Notes: a model not told the origin generated them from the sequence alone. Positions 41,411-51,158 are shown, numbered from the stretch's first letter. The stretch is 64,000 bases of DNA from Ktedonobacter sp. SOSP1-85 (GCF_016587415.1 NZ_BNJI01000002.1:1054001-1118000); one strand, 5' to 3'. Numbers and translations: made by a program.

Positions 41411-43158
41411 ATGCACGTGAACACAGCAAACATGCGTCGTTTCCTCCCTCTTATTTTTTGTTTGCTTGCTTTGTGCCTGGCAGCCTGTGGTGGAGATTCG
41501 AACGCCACCAATACTACCACGAAGGCGGACGCAGGCAAGCAAGTATTTCACCATGCCATCAGCGGTATCAGTGATATTGCGACTTTTGATCCCGCGCTGG
41601 CTGGAGATGGACCTTCTACGTCAGCTATTAATATGACCTTTAGCGGCTTAGTTCAGCTTGACGACCGGCTCCAGGTCTATGGTCAGCTAGCTCAATCATG
41701 GGAACAATCCCCTGATGGTTTGACCTGGACATTTAAGTTGAAGCCTAACCTGACTTTTAGTGATGGTTCTCCCCTGACCTCAGAGGACGTTGTGTGGAGC
41801 ATTGACCGCGCCTTTGATCCCGCCCTTAAATCCACGACGGCTCCCTTTTATCTTGGGCTTATCAAGGATGGGATTAAACGGAGCAATGGGAAGGTCGCAA
41901 CATTAATTAATGATAGCTTGTTTGCTCCCGATCCGACGACGGTGAAGATTGTTATCACGCAGAAGGCTCCATATTTTCTCCAGGCCTTGACCTACACCAG
42001 CTCGTGGGTTGTTGAGAAGAAACTTATAGAGAAATATGGTAATCAAAAATTCATGAATCACCTGAATGAAGGAGGCGGAGCGGGTCCCTGGATCGTGGCC
42101 AGTTATATTCATGGCACGCAAATTACCTTCGTGCCGAATCCCCATTATGCTGGAAAGAAACCCCAGCTTGGTAAAGTCATTTTCTATTTCTATAAGGATG
42201 CTCCTACAACTTTTAAAGCTTATCAGGTAGGGCAGACGGATGATGCTCCGGTGCCAACAGCTAATATCGAGTCGGCCAAATCGTTGCCGCAAAAACAGCT
42301 CCACATCACGCCTGCGCTCACCATTTCCTACTATGCGATGAACTACCTGATCAAGCCTTTCAACAATATCAAGGTTCGCCAGGCTTTTGCCCTGTCCATC
42401 GATAAAGAGAAAATTGCGCATAATATTCGCAAAGATACTGTCTTTGCTACCAACCATATAATTCCGCAAGGGCAGCTTGGATATAACACGCAGTTGCTTG
42501 GTCCAGACGGAGTCACAAGTACCCGCGGCGATGCTCAAAAAGCCAAACAGCTTTTTGCGGAAGGGCTCAAAGAAGAGAACATGACGCCTTCATCTCTGCC
42601 AAAGCTCTCGTTTACTGTAGCCACCAATGGTTCGCCCGATGCCAAGAATGAGTTTCAAGCGGTGCAGCAGATGTGGAAAGCTGTACTAGGCGTTGATGTG
42701 ACACTTAATGATCTTGACTTTAACCAGCGCAACCAGGTTATCGGCGCAGCACAGGATAATTCCAACGGTCCCATAATGTGGCAGAGTGGTTGGGGGCAGA
42801 CTATCCTGATCCCCAGGACTGGCTTGATTTGTTCCTGGATAATCAGAACGGTGGCAATCAATTTAACTATGCTCATAACAAGTCTGCGAATGTATCATCG
42901 CAACAACAGACACAGGAACTGATCAAGCAGGCAGATACGACGCTTGACCAGCAGCAGCGTGTACAGTTGTACAATAAGGCAGAGCAACAACTAGTCAACG
43001 ATGTTGCCTGGCTGCCCATAAGCCAGAGCAATACTCTGGTTGTGCGTAAGCCTTGCGTCATGGGTATCGTCGATAATGCTCAAGGTATTACACCTCCCGA
43101 AGACTGGGGCAATATCTATATCTCGACGAACCCACTTTGCGCCAAGGCTAATGGGTAA
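41411..43158 (+). pseudogene. ABC-type peptide-binding lipoprotein (SBP family 5) with a frameshift
   Basis: Extracytoplasmic solute-binding protein of the OppA/DppA family. The signal peptide ends in lipobox LAAC. Family features include SGLVQLDDRLQVYGQLAQSW, LTSEDVVWSIDRAFDP and NNIKVRQAFALSIDKEKIAH. The frame breaks near 42792-42796, a run of five G's. Reading through in the first frame gives SGWGQTILIPR and an early stop at 42922, while the second frame continues correctly as GADYPDPQDWLDLFLDN to 43158. One missing G explains it. It could be a real mutation, phase variation or a sequencing error. Start at 41411 (AAGGAG 9 bases upstream). No permease or ATPase genes are adjacent. Confidence 0.85.
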
Positions 43159-43171
43159 TTAACCAGTAGCA

Positions 43172-43219
43172 AATGGCTTTTGCGTCATCAATTGACCAAT
43201 TGATGACGCAAAAGCCATT
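43172..43219. repeat. 23-bp-arm palindrome between convergent genes
   Basis: Perfect arms 43172-43194 and 43197-43219 with a 2-base centre; between the solute-binding protein end and the KAS III-like gene end. Confidence 0.92.
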
Positions 43220-43224
43220 CATGT

Positions 43225-44280
43225 TCACGAGCCCGTCCTTTTCAATAATAGCGCTGTTTGGTGATAACCGACGCCTAAGGCGGCTAACACAAGATACTTA
43301 GAAGAGATAGTGAGATAATGATAGGCCAGCGTAACAGGATAGGATGCCAGTGTTAGATTGCCAAATAGTTCTAGCGTGTCCGGGTATTCTCGTGGTTGAA
43401 GGCTTTCTTGCCAGTGATCCATAAGGACACGGGAGGCCTGATGTGTTATTAACGCGATATCTTGGCCCGTTAGCTTATTCCTGGATAGTAGATGTTGCAC
43501 CATCTTCGGTATTCCTTCCATTGCCGAAACCTGGAAGGAATAAATGCCAACATCTTCGGTTATTTTGTATGTCGCGCGGGGTGAGTCACGAGCTTGCATT
43601 GTCATCGCGCCATATTGGTCACTGAGTGTTTGCGTCTCATAGTCAATGATCTCAAAGTCTGCCTCTGGTCCAATAACCGCGGCTCCTGCCCCATCGCCGA
43701 TACTAAGTGAGTGTCCCTGCGTGTAATCCATATATTGTGTCCAATTTGAACCGCAGCAGACCAATGCATGATCGCTCCAACCCGCTGTAATCGCATTGTA
43801 GGCTTCTAGCACACCCAGCAGGAAGGTGCTAAATTCAGTATTATGCGGCACAACTAACGTTTGCTCGGGAAGTTGTAGGCCGTTGTGCACAACATAGAGG
43901 CTATTTGGCGTGTAGTATTCCGGGACTGAGGTGTATCCATAGAGCCGGTCAATCGCTTCTGGGGCGATATTGGCTTGTTTAAGCGCCAGACGAGACGCTT
44001 CAATCATGAGTGGCTCAATCCGTTCATCTTTATCCAGGTACCGCCTTTCCTTCATGCCGACGAAAAGGTCCTTCTCGGTAATTCCCTGTGCATTGGCCTG
44101 AGTAGTGATCTGTTGAAAAATGGGATCATCATTACCGCGTATGTGTGGTGGCATGCAGTAGCTGCATCCTTTGATACCTATCCGTTTCTTGCGCTTTTTT
44201 GATCTAACGTGTGGCTTTCCCTTTGCTCCCAAATCATGTCTCATAGAGAGCGTACTTTTAAGATTCTCAATAATGTTCAT
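43225..44280 (-). CDS. KAS III (FabH)-like thiolase-fold protein lacking the active-site Cys
   Basis: A 351-residue protein with the ketoacyl-ACP-synthase-III layout: IGIKGCSYCMPPHIRGN at the start, a LYGYTSVPEYYTPN loop, DHALVCCGSNW, GDGAGAAVIG, and the C-terminal His and Asn motifs LITHQASRVLMDH and FGNLTLASYP. The nucleophile segment, normally A-C-x-G-F, reads NTEFSTF, so the catalytic Cys is Phe150. His and Asn remain. It cannot condense acyl chains in the normal way; it may transfer acyl groups, act as a partner subunit, or be inactive. The start at 44280 is preferred because the longer frame to 44364 runs through a palindrome arm. It lies downstream of a ThDP enzyme gene on the same strand. 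Confidence 0.75.
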   Translation of the reverse strand: MNIIENLKSTLSMRHDLGAKGKPHVRSKKRKKRIGIKGCSYCMPPHIRGNDDPIFQQITTQANAQGITEKDLFVGMKERRYLDKDERIEPLMIEASRLALKQANIAPEAIDRLYGYTSVPEYYTPNSLYVVHNGLQLPEQTLVVPHNTEFSTFLLGVLEAYNAITAGWSDHALVCCGSNWTQYMDYTQGHSLSIGDGAGAAVIGPEADFEIIDYETQTLSDQYGAMTMQARDSPRATYKITEDVGIYSFQVSAMEGIPKMVQHLLSRNKLTGQDIALITHQASRVLMDHWQESLQPREYPDTLELFGNLTLASYPVTLAYHYLTISSKYLVLAALGVGYHQTALLLKRTGS

Positions 44281-44315
44281 CTGCAACTCATTCCGGTTTA
44301 TGGCATTGGCCCACT

Positions 44316-44374
44316 GGGGTAAGGGGTGTGGGTGGAAAACGGCATTGCTATTTTCCACCCACACCCCTTACCCC
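44316..44374. repeat. 24-bp-arm palindrome with adjacent mini-hairpin
   Basis: Perfect arms 44316-44339 and 44351-44374, 11-base loop. Mini-hairpin CTCGC-GTT-GCGAG (44379-44391) lies on the right, as at 22269. It separates the ThDP enzyme gene from the KAS III-like gene. Confidence 0.92.
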
Positions 44375-44466
44375 GAGACTCGCGTTGCGAGCCGAGGCAA
44401 GAACTGGAAATTCCTGATGAAACTGGCGGCTAGCATTGTCAAAGGCCTGAGACGAGAGGCCTTTAA

Positions 44467-46203
44467 TTACACGAGCGCGCGCTCTTTTTGTTTTCCAAAG
44501 AAAGCTGTTAAGGTATCGGCGCGTTGTTGCAGGGAACGCGGCACCTCTTCAAGGTCTACCATTGCCTCAATAACGCAGGGGACTCTCGCGTCAATCGCCT
44601 GGCGGAGGCTATCTTCGAACTTGTCAAGGCTGGTGATTCTCACCGCGGAGACCCCGGCAGCATTTGCAATGCCACTCACATTTAGCGGCTTGTCGAAGAT
44701 GGTCAGGTAGGATGTGCCGTTGAGCAACTTCTCCCCATTATACACCATTCCGTGCCCACCGTTATTGAGGACCACCCAGATTATCGGAATGTTGTAATCC
44801 GCTGCTGTGTGTACCTCTATCCCATGCATGCCGAAGGCCCCGTCGCCAAGCAATGCCACAACAGGCTTATCGGGCGCGGCAATTTTGCCGCCGATGGAGG
44901 CAGCCACAGCATACCCCATGGAAGCTGTATTCGTCGCAAAAAACACTGTTCCAGGCCGCCTGGCCTCGTAAAACTGTCCCGCCCAGCTCAGGCAGTTCCC
45001 GTTGTCCACGAATAGCAGTGTATTATCTGGCAGTACTTCGTTCATTTTTGCCACAAGGGCCTGGGGCTTGAGGAGGGAGGCATCACCCTGAAGCGCCTTC
45101 GCATTATAGTAGCGCGGGACCGTCTTCCGTAGCCGATCCAGAGCACTCACTGAGTCTCGGCTAGCTGGAACGAGTCCAGTAAGCGTCGCAGCAAGTACTT
45201 TGAGCACGGCTTTGGCATCGCCGACAATGCCGTGGTTAACAGGATAGATATTGCCAATAGCCAGCGGATCGAGGTCGATTTGGATGATTGTACGATGGGA
45301 GGGGGCCAGGCGCGGGTCCCAGCCATTGGTTTGAAACTCACCCAGGCTGGTGCCAATGATCAGCAGCACATCAACATCTTCCGCATAGAGGTAGGTCTCT
45401 GCCAGGGGATGCCCGCCAAAGCCGAATACCCCTAAAGAGAGCGGATGCCGTTCTGGAAAGGTGCTCTTCCCTTTGAGCGTCGTCGCTACGGGAATTTGTA
45501 GGGTTTCGGCGACTCGTTGTAGTTGAGACCACGCGCGCGAAACGCTGATACCATGTCCGGCAAATATGGCTGGTCTCTTCGCGTCCCTTAAAATTCTAGC
45601 AACCTTCTGAATAGCTGCAAGATCTCCGGTAGAGGTACTGCGCGTAAAAAAATGGGTTGTTGGCAGTCCATCATCGGATGCAGGCTGTTTGACGATATCA
45701 GCCGGAAGATTTAAATGTACTGCCCCTGGACGCCCGGTAAGTGCCGTTCGTATCATGCGGCGGGCCATATGTTGCATTTGTTGGCTGTTCTGAAGCATGA
45801 GCGATAATTTTGTTGCCGAACGGTATATATCGACAACGTCCGCAGTCCGATTGCCACTACTACTGTCTTGCAAGCCTCCTTTGCCAAAGACGCTGGTGGC
45901 TACCTGTGCGGTAAGTGCTAACACTGGGATGGAATCGCTATTGGCGCTGGCAATGCCGGTGAGGGCGTTTGTTGCCCCTGGTCCACTTGTGCCACAACAG
46001 ACGCCTAGCCCGCCCCGCACGCGCGCATAGCCCTCGGCCATAAAGGCTGCGCCCTCCTCATGTTTGGCCAAAACAGGTTGGATATGTTGTCGTTCGGCGA
46101 GAGCTTCAAACAGGGGGACGAGTGGTCCCCCTGGAACACCGAAAATGTGCTTCACACCGATTTCTTCTAACGCCTGTAGCAAGACGTGGATGGCTGACGG
46201 CAT
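44467..46203 (-). CDS. Thiamine-diphosphate enzyme, acetolactate-synthase-like
   Basis: A 578-residue three-domain ThDP enzyme. The PYR domain (~1-175) has IFGVPGGPLVPLFEAL and the activating Glu in LAKHEEGAAFMAEGYAR. The central domain is at ~195-330. The PP domain (~375-550) has the ThDP/Mg motif LLGDGAFGMHG with the following NNGGHGM. It resembles acetolactate synthase large subunits and IolD/benzoylformate-decarboxylase-type proteins. No regulatory small subunit is near, so it may be a catabolic or acyloin-forming enzyme rather than the branched-chain one. GGAGA lies about 6 bases before the ATG. The KAS III-like gene follows after a palindrome. Confidence 0.85.
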   Translation of the reverse strand: MPSAIHVLLQALEEIGVKHIFGVPGGPLVPLFEALAERQHIQPVLAKHEEGAAFMAEGYARVRGGLGVCCGTSGPGATNALTGIASANSDSIPVLALTAQVATSVFGKGGLQDSSSGNRTADVVDIYRSATKLSLMLQNSQQMQHMARRMIRTALTGRPGAVHLNLPADIVKQPASDDGLPTTHFFTRSTSTGDLAAIQKVARILRDAKRPAIFAGHGISVSRAWSQLQRVAETLQIPVATTLKGKSTFPERHPLSLGVFGFGGHPLAETYLYAEDVDVLLIIGTSLGEFQTNGWDPRLAPSHRTIIQIDLDPLAIGNIYPVNHGIVGDAKAVLKVLAATLTGLVPASRDSVSALDRLRKTVPRYYNAKALQGDASLLKPQALVAKMNEVLPDNTLLFVDNGNCLSWAGQFYEARRPGTVFFATNTASMGYAVAASIGGKIAAPDKPVVALLGDGAFGMHGIEVHTAADYNIPIIWVVLNNGGHGMVYNGEKLLNGTSYLTIFDKPLNVSGIANAAGVSAVRITSLDKFEDSLRQAIDARVPCVIEAMVDLEEVPRSLQQRADTLTAFFGKQKERALV

Positions 46204-46283
46204 CGAAGAGATCTCCTTTCACCTACAATAAACTATGAGTCCATATCTGGCATACCGCCGCGCTAGCTCATGATGCCCTTCCT

Positions 46284-47402
46284 CTAGGGCCTGAGTTGCG
46301 GCCAGGCGCCATGGTTACTTTGAGGTGGCGCAATCCGGCTAGCTGGCTGGTTTGGATACGCTGAAGCCTTACCAAGAGTACGCCCCTGAAGAACCGCGAT
46401 CATACGATCCAGTGATGTTCGTGTGGGTTGGAGAACGGGCGTTTGCTTGTCAACGTCCGCTTGTTGGATATTATTTACGGAAAAACTTATTGCTTCTTCC
46501 AACCGTTTTAATTCTCTCTCTGCTTGCACGGCCCTCTGAAAGCGGATGAGCAAATTATTCAATGCCTGTGCAATCTGCCAGAGCACATTATCCTGCGTAA
46601 GGGGGGCACGTGCGTTGAAATTCCCATTGGCTACATAGACATGCGTTTGCAAGATTTGTTGGATGCCTGCTTCGAGGTCGCGCTTCTGGTCAGCCATTTC
46701 GTGCTCAAGTTTGGCGATCATCTCTGCCTGATTGGCGCGTGCAATGGCTTTCGTCGCACTTGTCACCCACAGGTAGGTCACGCCTGCCACAAGGAACTGA
46801 ACGGCAACAGGCCTTATCCAGATAGGCGCGAACTGTGTCTGCAAAACAGCTATTAGATGAGGGTCCTTTGGGGCTTGAAACACTAAGCTCCATGAGATAA
46901 AGCCAACATTAAAGAGGCCAACTGCAAAAACGCTAGTAGGTGTGATTAAGGAGACCGCCAACAACTCACCGAAAACAAACAGCTCATACTGTTGCAGGCT
47001 TGGTTCGTCAAACGGTGTTGATGTTAATATCACGAGCATAAGTGCAAGCTCAAAAGCCACGGTCAGCAATACGCCAGCCAGAGTTGGCTTCTGGGTTTTG
47101 TTGAGTATCAAAGCAATAATGCAGAAAGGCATCATTCCCAGATCCGCAACAATGACATAGTGGTTTGGGAGTGCTAAACAGCCTGGGATAAAAGCGGTGA
47201 AACTGATCAGAAGGCAGGCAACGATGACACTGATTAAGCGCGATTTGCGTATTGCCTCTCGCTGAACGACACTTGCGGTAGCAGAGGCATCAGGAAGCGC
47301 AGTCAGGCTGTACCACCACTGAAACAAGCCCTTTGAAGGCGCATCCTGTTGTGTTTCTATAAGCTCGCCGGGAGACCATGGGTGATTTGATATCGTATTC
47401 AT
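46284..47402 (-). CDS. Six-helix membrane protein with HAMP-like and coiled-coil tail
   Basis: A 372-residue protein. After a ~50-residue cytoplasmic start come about six transmembrane helices (~55-235). A long helix (ATKAIARANQAEMIAKLEHEMADQKRDLEAG) follows, then a region like HAMP/helical linker (QTHVYVANGNFNARAPLTQDN) and another coiled coil (~290-330). It has no kinase, cyclase or HTH domain, so it looks like an input half of a sensor or a MASE-like receptor lacking output. The tail is Gln/Pro/Ala-rich. GGAGG lies about 5 bases before the ATG. Function unknown. Confidence 0.65.
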   Translation of the reverse strand: MNTISNHPWSPGELIETQQDAPSKGLFQWWYSLTALPDASATASVVQREAIRKSRLISVIVACLLISFTAFIPGCLALPNHYVIVADLGMMPFCIIALILNKTQKPTLAGVLLTVAFELALMLVILTSTPFDEPSLQQYELFVFGELLAVSLITPTSVFAVGLFNVGFISWSLVFQAPKDPHLIAVLQTQFAPIWIRPVAVQFLVAGVTYLWVTSATKAIARANQAEMIAKLEHEMADQKRDLEAGIQQILQTHVYVANGNFNARAPLTQDNVLWQIAQALNNLLIRFQRAVQAERELKRLEEAISFSVNNIQQADVDKQTPVLQPTRTSLDRMIAVLQGRTLGKASAYPNQPASRIAPPQSNHGAWPQLRP

Positions 47403-47911
47403 TTTCTCCTCCTTGTCTTGATGGGACGGTGACGGTATTAACTCGTTGACTTTTCCTGTGCTCGCGCTTGAACGCTTTGTGCCTTGGATTGCTTACCGCC
47501 TGTTACGGCAGGCTCTAGTTAAAACTTTTGCGTAAGAAGGTAATAGATAAGAATAGAGTAGAGCTTTTTTGCCCTACCTACTCAGTAGAAATAAATGTAT
47601 CATATTTACATGTATTAGTCTATTTTTAATGTGAAAGATTTATTAAAAGAGTGAATAGGGGAAGAGGATAAATGAAATAGCTTTAACTTGATAAACAATG
47701 CTTAATCGTACTTTGTTTATGCTTTATGGTTGAGTTTCATGCACAAATATTACCTTTTTGTAATGGATATCTCAGTTTATTTATAGCCTATTTGGGTATT
47801 AGTGGTATTTCCTTGTTTAGAGAGGCAAAAAAGCGGAAATGTAGACAGGGGATGTCAGGAATACAGAGTATACTTCTCTCGGTATATACAAAAGTGAGAG
47901 GAGAAGCAGAA
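47403..47911. other. AT-rich intergenic stretch
   Basis: No gene is supported. A hairpin GCCTG/CAGGC lies near 47500-47516. The frame open from 47726 is only an upstream extension of the LLM gene without a ribosome site. The region probably carries divergent promoters, but I cannot fix them. Confidence 0.4.
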
Positions 47912-48745
47912 ATGCATTTTGCTATCAATACACCTAATTTTGGCTTGTATGGCGATGCCAGGCTGCTGGCCGAACTGGCCTATGAGGCCGAGGAGGCTGG
48001 CTGGGATGCCTTCTTTATCTGGGACCATATAGGGGCAAGCTGGGAGGTGCCGATGGCCGATCCCTGGATCGCTTTGACGGCGATGGCTATGCGCACCCAG
48101 CGCATTAAGTTGGGGCCCATCGTGACTCCCTTGCCGCGTCGCAGGCCGTGGAAGGTGGCGCGGGAGGCGGTAACGCTCGACCAACTCTCAGGCGGGCGCT
48201 TGATCCTGGGTGTGGGCATTGGCAGCGATTTTGGCCGGGAGTTTAGCTGCTTTGGCGAGTCGAGTGAAGACCGCCTGCATGGAGAGATGCTGGACGAGAG
48301 CCTGGAGGTGCTTACAAAGCTGTGGAGCGGCGAGGCCTTTAGTTACGTGGGGAAGCATTACCAGCTTACAGAGGCACGTTTCCTGCCCCTGCCTGTGCAG
48401 CAGCCCCGCATCCCCATCTGGGTAGCAGGCGTCTGGCCCAATAAGAAACCCTTCCGCCGCGCCGCGCGCTGGGATGGTGTCAGCCCCATTGCTGAGGGAC
48501 GAGAACTGACACCCGAGGATTACCAGGAGCTAACGGCTTATCTCAAAACACAGCGTCAGAGTAATGAACCCTTCGACGTGATCGCCGCTGGCCACACCAC
48601 AGGCAGTGATAAAGTGCAGGATCAAGCAACCTTACAACCCTTTGCCGAGGCTGGTGTGACCTGGTGGCAGGAGGCTTTTGATTGGAACTACTCACTTGAG
48701 CAGGTCCGCACCCGTATCCGCCTGGGACCACCTACAATTGCTTGA
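47912..48745 (+). CDS. LLM-class flavin (F420/FMN)-dependent oxidoreductase
   Basis: A 277-residue luciferase-like TIM barrel. Typical elements are MHFAINTPNFGLYGDARLLA, EEAGWDAFFIWDHIG, then RIKLGPIVTPLPRRRPWKVA and LSGGRLILGVGIGSD, with RIPIWVAGVWPNKKPFRRAARWDG for cofactor binding. The pattern favours the F420-dependent group. GAGGAG lies about 9 bases before the ATG at 47912; translation from 47726 would add a 62-residue tail with no family match. The substrate is unknown. With the Ddn-like gene at 20122 it suggests the organism makes F420. Confidence 0.88.
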   Translation: MHFAINTPNFGLYGDARLLAELAYEAEEAGWDAFFIWDHIGASWEVPMADPWIALTAMAMRTQRIKLGPIVTPLPRRRPWKVAREAVTLDQLSGGRLILGVGIGSDFGREFSCFGESSEDRLHGEMLDESLEVLTKLWSGEAFSYVGKHYQLTEARFLPLPVQQPRIPIWVAGVWPNKKPFRRAARWDGVSPIAEGRELTPEDYQELTAYLKTQRQSNEPFDVIAAGHTTGSDKVQDQATLQPFAEAGVTWWQEAFDWNYSLEQVRTRIRLGPPTIA

Positions 48746-48793
48746 GCATCTTCGCCGGATTCCCGCCAACAACGACGTTGGGGGAATGTTCTA

Positions 48794-49780
48794 TTAAAAA
48801 TACATTCTCGCTTTTTCTGCAATCTCTTCCGCTGAGGCATAGCGCCTCCACCACTGCTGCGAAAACGCTGTATTTTCATGCCGCTTGATAGCCTGGACGA
48901 AAGAGCCAGTGCCAAAGACCAGGGAACGAAAACGGATCGCATCTGGTAGAAAGTCGAGATCGACTGGTGTCAGGCAGTGATGAAGGCAGTAGCCTTCGAT
49001 AGCGGCGCGAATAAGTGCATCTTCTGCCTGGGAAGATGTGCTCGTGATGGGGTCCCAGGGGACCTTCCCATCACAGTTTGTCAGCAAGAAACCCACATCT
49101 ATACTGGGGGGTCCCATGCCGGCGCCCTCCCAATCTAGCAGCGTCGCCTGCCCAGGCGAGCTTAAAAGAACATTCGCGGGATGGCAATCGTTGTGAATCA
49201 GCGTTACGGGAAGATCGCTGCCGTAGGTGATGGATGCGAGGGCTGTGTCGAGCCATTGGTATTGTGTAAGGGCATCGTGCGGCACAGCATGCTCTATTGA
49301 GGTCAATTGCTGACGGGCGAAGGCCAGTTCGCCCGCAGGAAGCATGCCTGCTTTGGGTGGGGTATAGGTAAGCGCTGGCTTGAGAGCATGCAGCCGTCCC
49401 AGGGCCGTCCCTAGCAGCGCAAAGGACGTGGGTGAATAGTCCAGCGGCGTGCCTGTGAGATACGTTGTCATACAGAGCGTGCGATCCCCTACTGTAATGA
49501 ACATCACCCCTTCAGTAGTTGGGATGACGCGCTCCGCGGGATAGCTTACCTCTTCAAAGAAGCGTAGGAGTTGCCCCAGTTCGCCAAGCATAGCCTGGTC
49601 ATGTGCAGGCGCCAGGCGAAGTATCCAGCCTGTTCCGTCTGTTAGCCCTACCTGGTAGATCAATTTGCCAGTGGCGCTTGATAGTTGCTGGAGTGTGTCG
49701 ACCTGAACCCGGTAATACTGGTTGACAAGCTCAAGCAGTATGGCCTGATCAAAGTTTTGCTGGCTATGTCTGTCAATCAT
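48794..49780 (-). CDS. APH/homoserine-kinase-type phosphotransferase
   Basis: A 328-residue kinase-fold protein. The N-lobe includes KLIYQVGLTDGTGWILRLAP; the catalytic motif is LIHNDCHPANVLLS (His-Asn-Asp, where HGD is usual) and the metal motif is TLLDWEGAGMGPPSIDVG. Length and pattern match the phosphotransferase-enzyme family (APH, PF01636). The substrate may be an aminoglycoside, a sugar or an amino alcohol. A 27-codon remnant of a P-loop kinase gene lies 21 bases upstream on the same strand. Confidence 0.85.
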   Translation of the reverse strand: MIDRHSQQNFDQAILLELVNQYYRVQVDTLQQLSSATGKLIYQVGLTDGTGWILRLAPAHDQAMLGELGQLLRFFEEVSYPAERVIPTTEGVMFITVGDRTLCMTTYLTGTPLDYSPTSFALLGTALGRLHALKPALTYTPPKAGMLPAGELAFARQQLTSIEHAVPHDALTQYQWLDTALASITYGSDLPVTLIHNDCHPANVLLSSPGQATLLDWEGAGMGPPSIDVGFLLTNCDGKVPWDPITSTSSQAEDALIRAAIEGYCLHHCLTPVDLDFLPDAIRFRSLVFGTGSFVQAIKRHENTAFSQQWWRRYASAEEIAEKARMYF

Positions 49781-49801
49781 GTGAATTAACTTTCTAGCCC
49801 T

Positions 49802-49885
49802 TTACCAACTTTCAAGTTCTCTGGCAAGCGTGCTTTTTCCGGCAAAAGGGAAGCCACATAGTATGTATAAATAAGGTTTTGGCAT
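49802..49885 (-). pseudogene. N-terminal fragment of a P-loop (AAA/zeta-like) kinase
   Basis: A 27-codon frame begins MPKPYLYILCGFPFAGKSTL and ends ARELESW before TAA. It contains a complete Walker A motif (GFPFAGKST) directly after a beta-strand, the normal N-terminus of small ATP-binding kinases, and then stops. The rest of the domain is missing, so it is a truncated relic. A better-preserved gene of similar type (GPPGAGKTT) exists at 62135. Confidence 0.6.
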
Positions 49886-50028
49886 ATCTCGCTCTTTCTA
49901 TATTTATTAGAACACAAAGCGATTCTACCAGCAAGCGCATGATAATACACTGTCCATTTGAACGATGTGCCTAGCTTGACACCTTTTGTATACTATTGAG
50001 CACGGTGCTAAAAGGGAGACATGGAAAA

Positions 50029-50961
50029 ATGAATCGTGTAGATCGATTAACCGCTATGCTTTTGTATTTGCAGGGAGGCAAACGGAAGGCTGGAGAGATT
50101 GCCCGGCGTTTTGAGGTATCCAGGCGTACAATCTTACGCGATATCGACGCCCTGGGTGAGATGGGCATCCCGATTGTGGCTGAAGTAGGCTCTGCTGGCG
50201 GCTACTCCCTACCGCCTGATTACTCTCTGCCCCCACTGGCCCTGACCCTGCACGAGGCTCTTCTCTTGCGCCTGGCCCTGAGCAGCCTCTCGCAGTTAGG
50301 TGATGTGCCTTTTAAGGGAGAACGTGAGTCGCTGCTGCTCAAGATCCAGACTCTGCTTCCTCGGCATGAGCGCGTAAACCTTGAGCAGTTGCAGCAAGCA
50401 GTTTCATTTGATGTGCCATCCTCACGCTCCTATCCTACGCCATTTCTCGACCGGCTGCTGAAAAGCGCCTAGGAAGAGCGCTGGGTCTCCGTGAGCTATC
50501 GCTCTGAGAAGGGTGTCTCACAACAAACACTCCTGCCATTGCACTTACGCACTACGGCGGGACTCTGGTACTGCGAGGCATATTCCTATGAGCGGCAAGA
50601 AACGCGCGTGTATCGAGTGGACCGCTTTCTAGAAGTGAAGGCAGCCATGGAATCCCCCGAGTTGGAACACCCGGCCACCCCTATTCTGCATGTTGATTCC
50701 TCCTATCCAGAGGTTCGTATCCACCTGACGGCCCGTGGTATGCTGCGGCTAGAGCATGAGCCACACCTGGGGCCGCGTCTGCAGAGAACTGAGGCAGGGG
50801 ATGGATGGCTTAGCCTGCAACTGCGCCCGGAGGAGTATGATTGGCTCGTGAGTATTGTTCTGGGCCTGGGAACAGATGCCAAGGTGCTTGCGCCAGAGGA
50901 ACTGCGCCTACATGTGCAACAAGTGGCGCACCAAATTGCCCATAACTACGCCGAATTGTGA
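50029..50961 (+). pseudogene. YafY-type HTH/WYL regulator interrupted by an in-frame TAG
   Basis: Two halves of one gene in the same frame. Residues ~1-60 form the HTH_11 domain (RVDRLTAMLLYLQGGKRKAG, EIARRFEVSRRTILRDIDAL). After the stop (TAG at 50470-50472) the sequence continues as EERWVSVSYRSEKG and the WYL/WCX effector region (GLWYCEAYSYERQETRVYRVDRF). Relatives have a residue such as Gln there (SAQEERW), so a single C-to-T change making CAG into TAG is the simplest cause. GGGAG lies about 10 bases before the ATG at 50029. A shortened DNA-binding half could still be made. Family members bind nucleic-acid or nucleotide ligands. Confidence 0.85.
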
Positions 50962-51021
50962 CATAAGGGTGTCACCATTCATTGCGTATACTTCCCTGTA
51001 TAGACGACCTCGAGAGAAGTT

Positions 51022-51101
51022 GTAGGGTCCAAGCTTGCTTGGATTCAAACGCTAAGAGAGCAGATCTCGCGGAGACAAGGCCATGCAAGCATGGCCCCTA
51101 C
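51022..51101. repeat. GTAGGG...CCCTAC dispersed element, copy C
   Basis: An 80-base unit from GTAGGGTCCAAGC to GGCCCCTAC, with inner parts CCAAGCTTGCTTGG and CCATGCAAGCATGG. Same family as 11867-11949; a half-unit lies at 59020-59048. Confidence 0.7.
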
Positions 51102-51158
51102 TTCCTTTGTGATTGTGTCACCAATGAAGAATAGATGAGATCAGGAAAGGAAAAAGTT

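Noticed and set aside
44281..44364. 28-codon N-terminal extension of the KAS III-like protein
   Set aside because: It reads through a palindrome arm and adds no family sequence; the start at 44280 lies just before the conserved domain.
47726..47911. 62-residue N-terminal extension of the LLM enzyme
   Set aside because: The luciferase-like domain starts exactly at the ATG at 47912, which has a good ribosome site.
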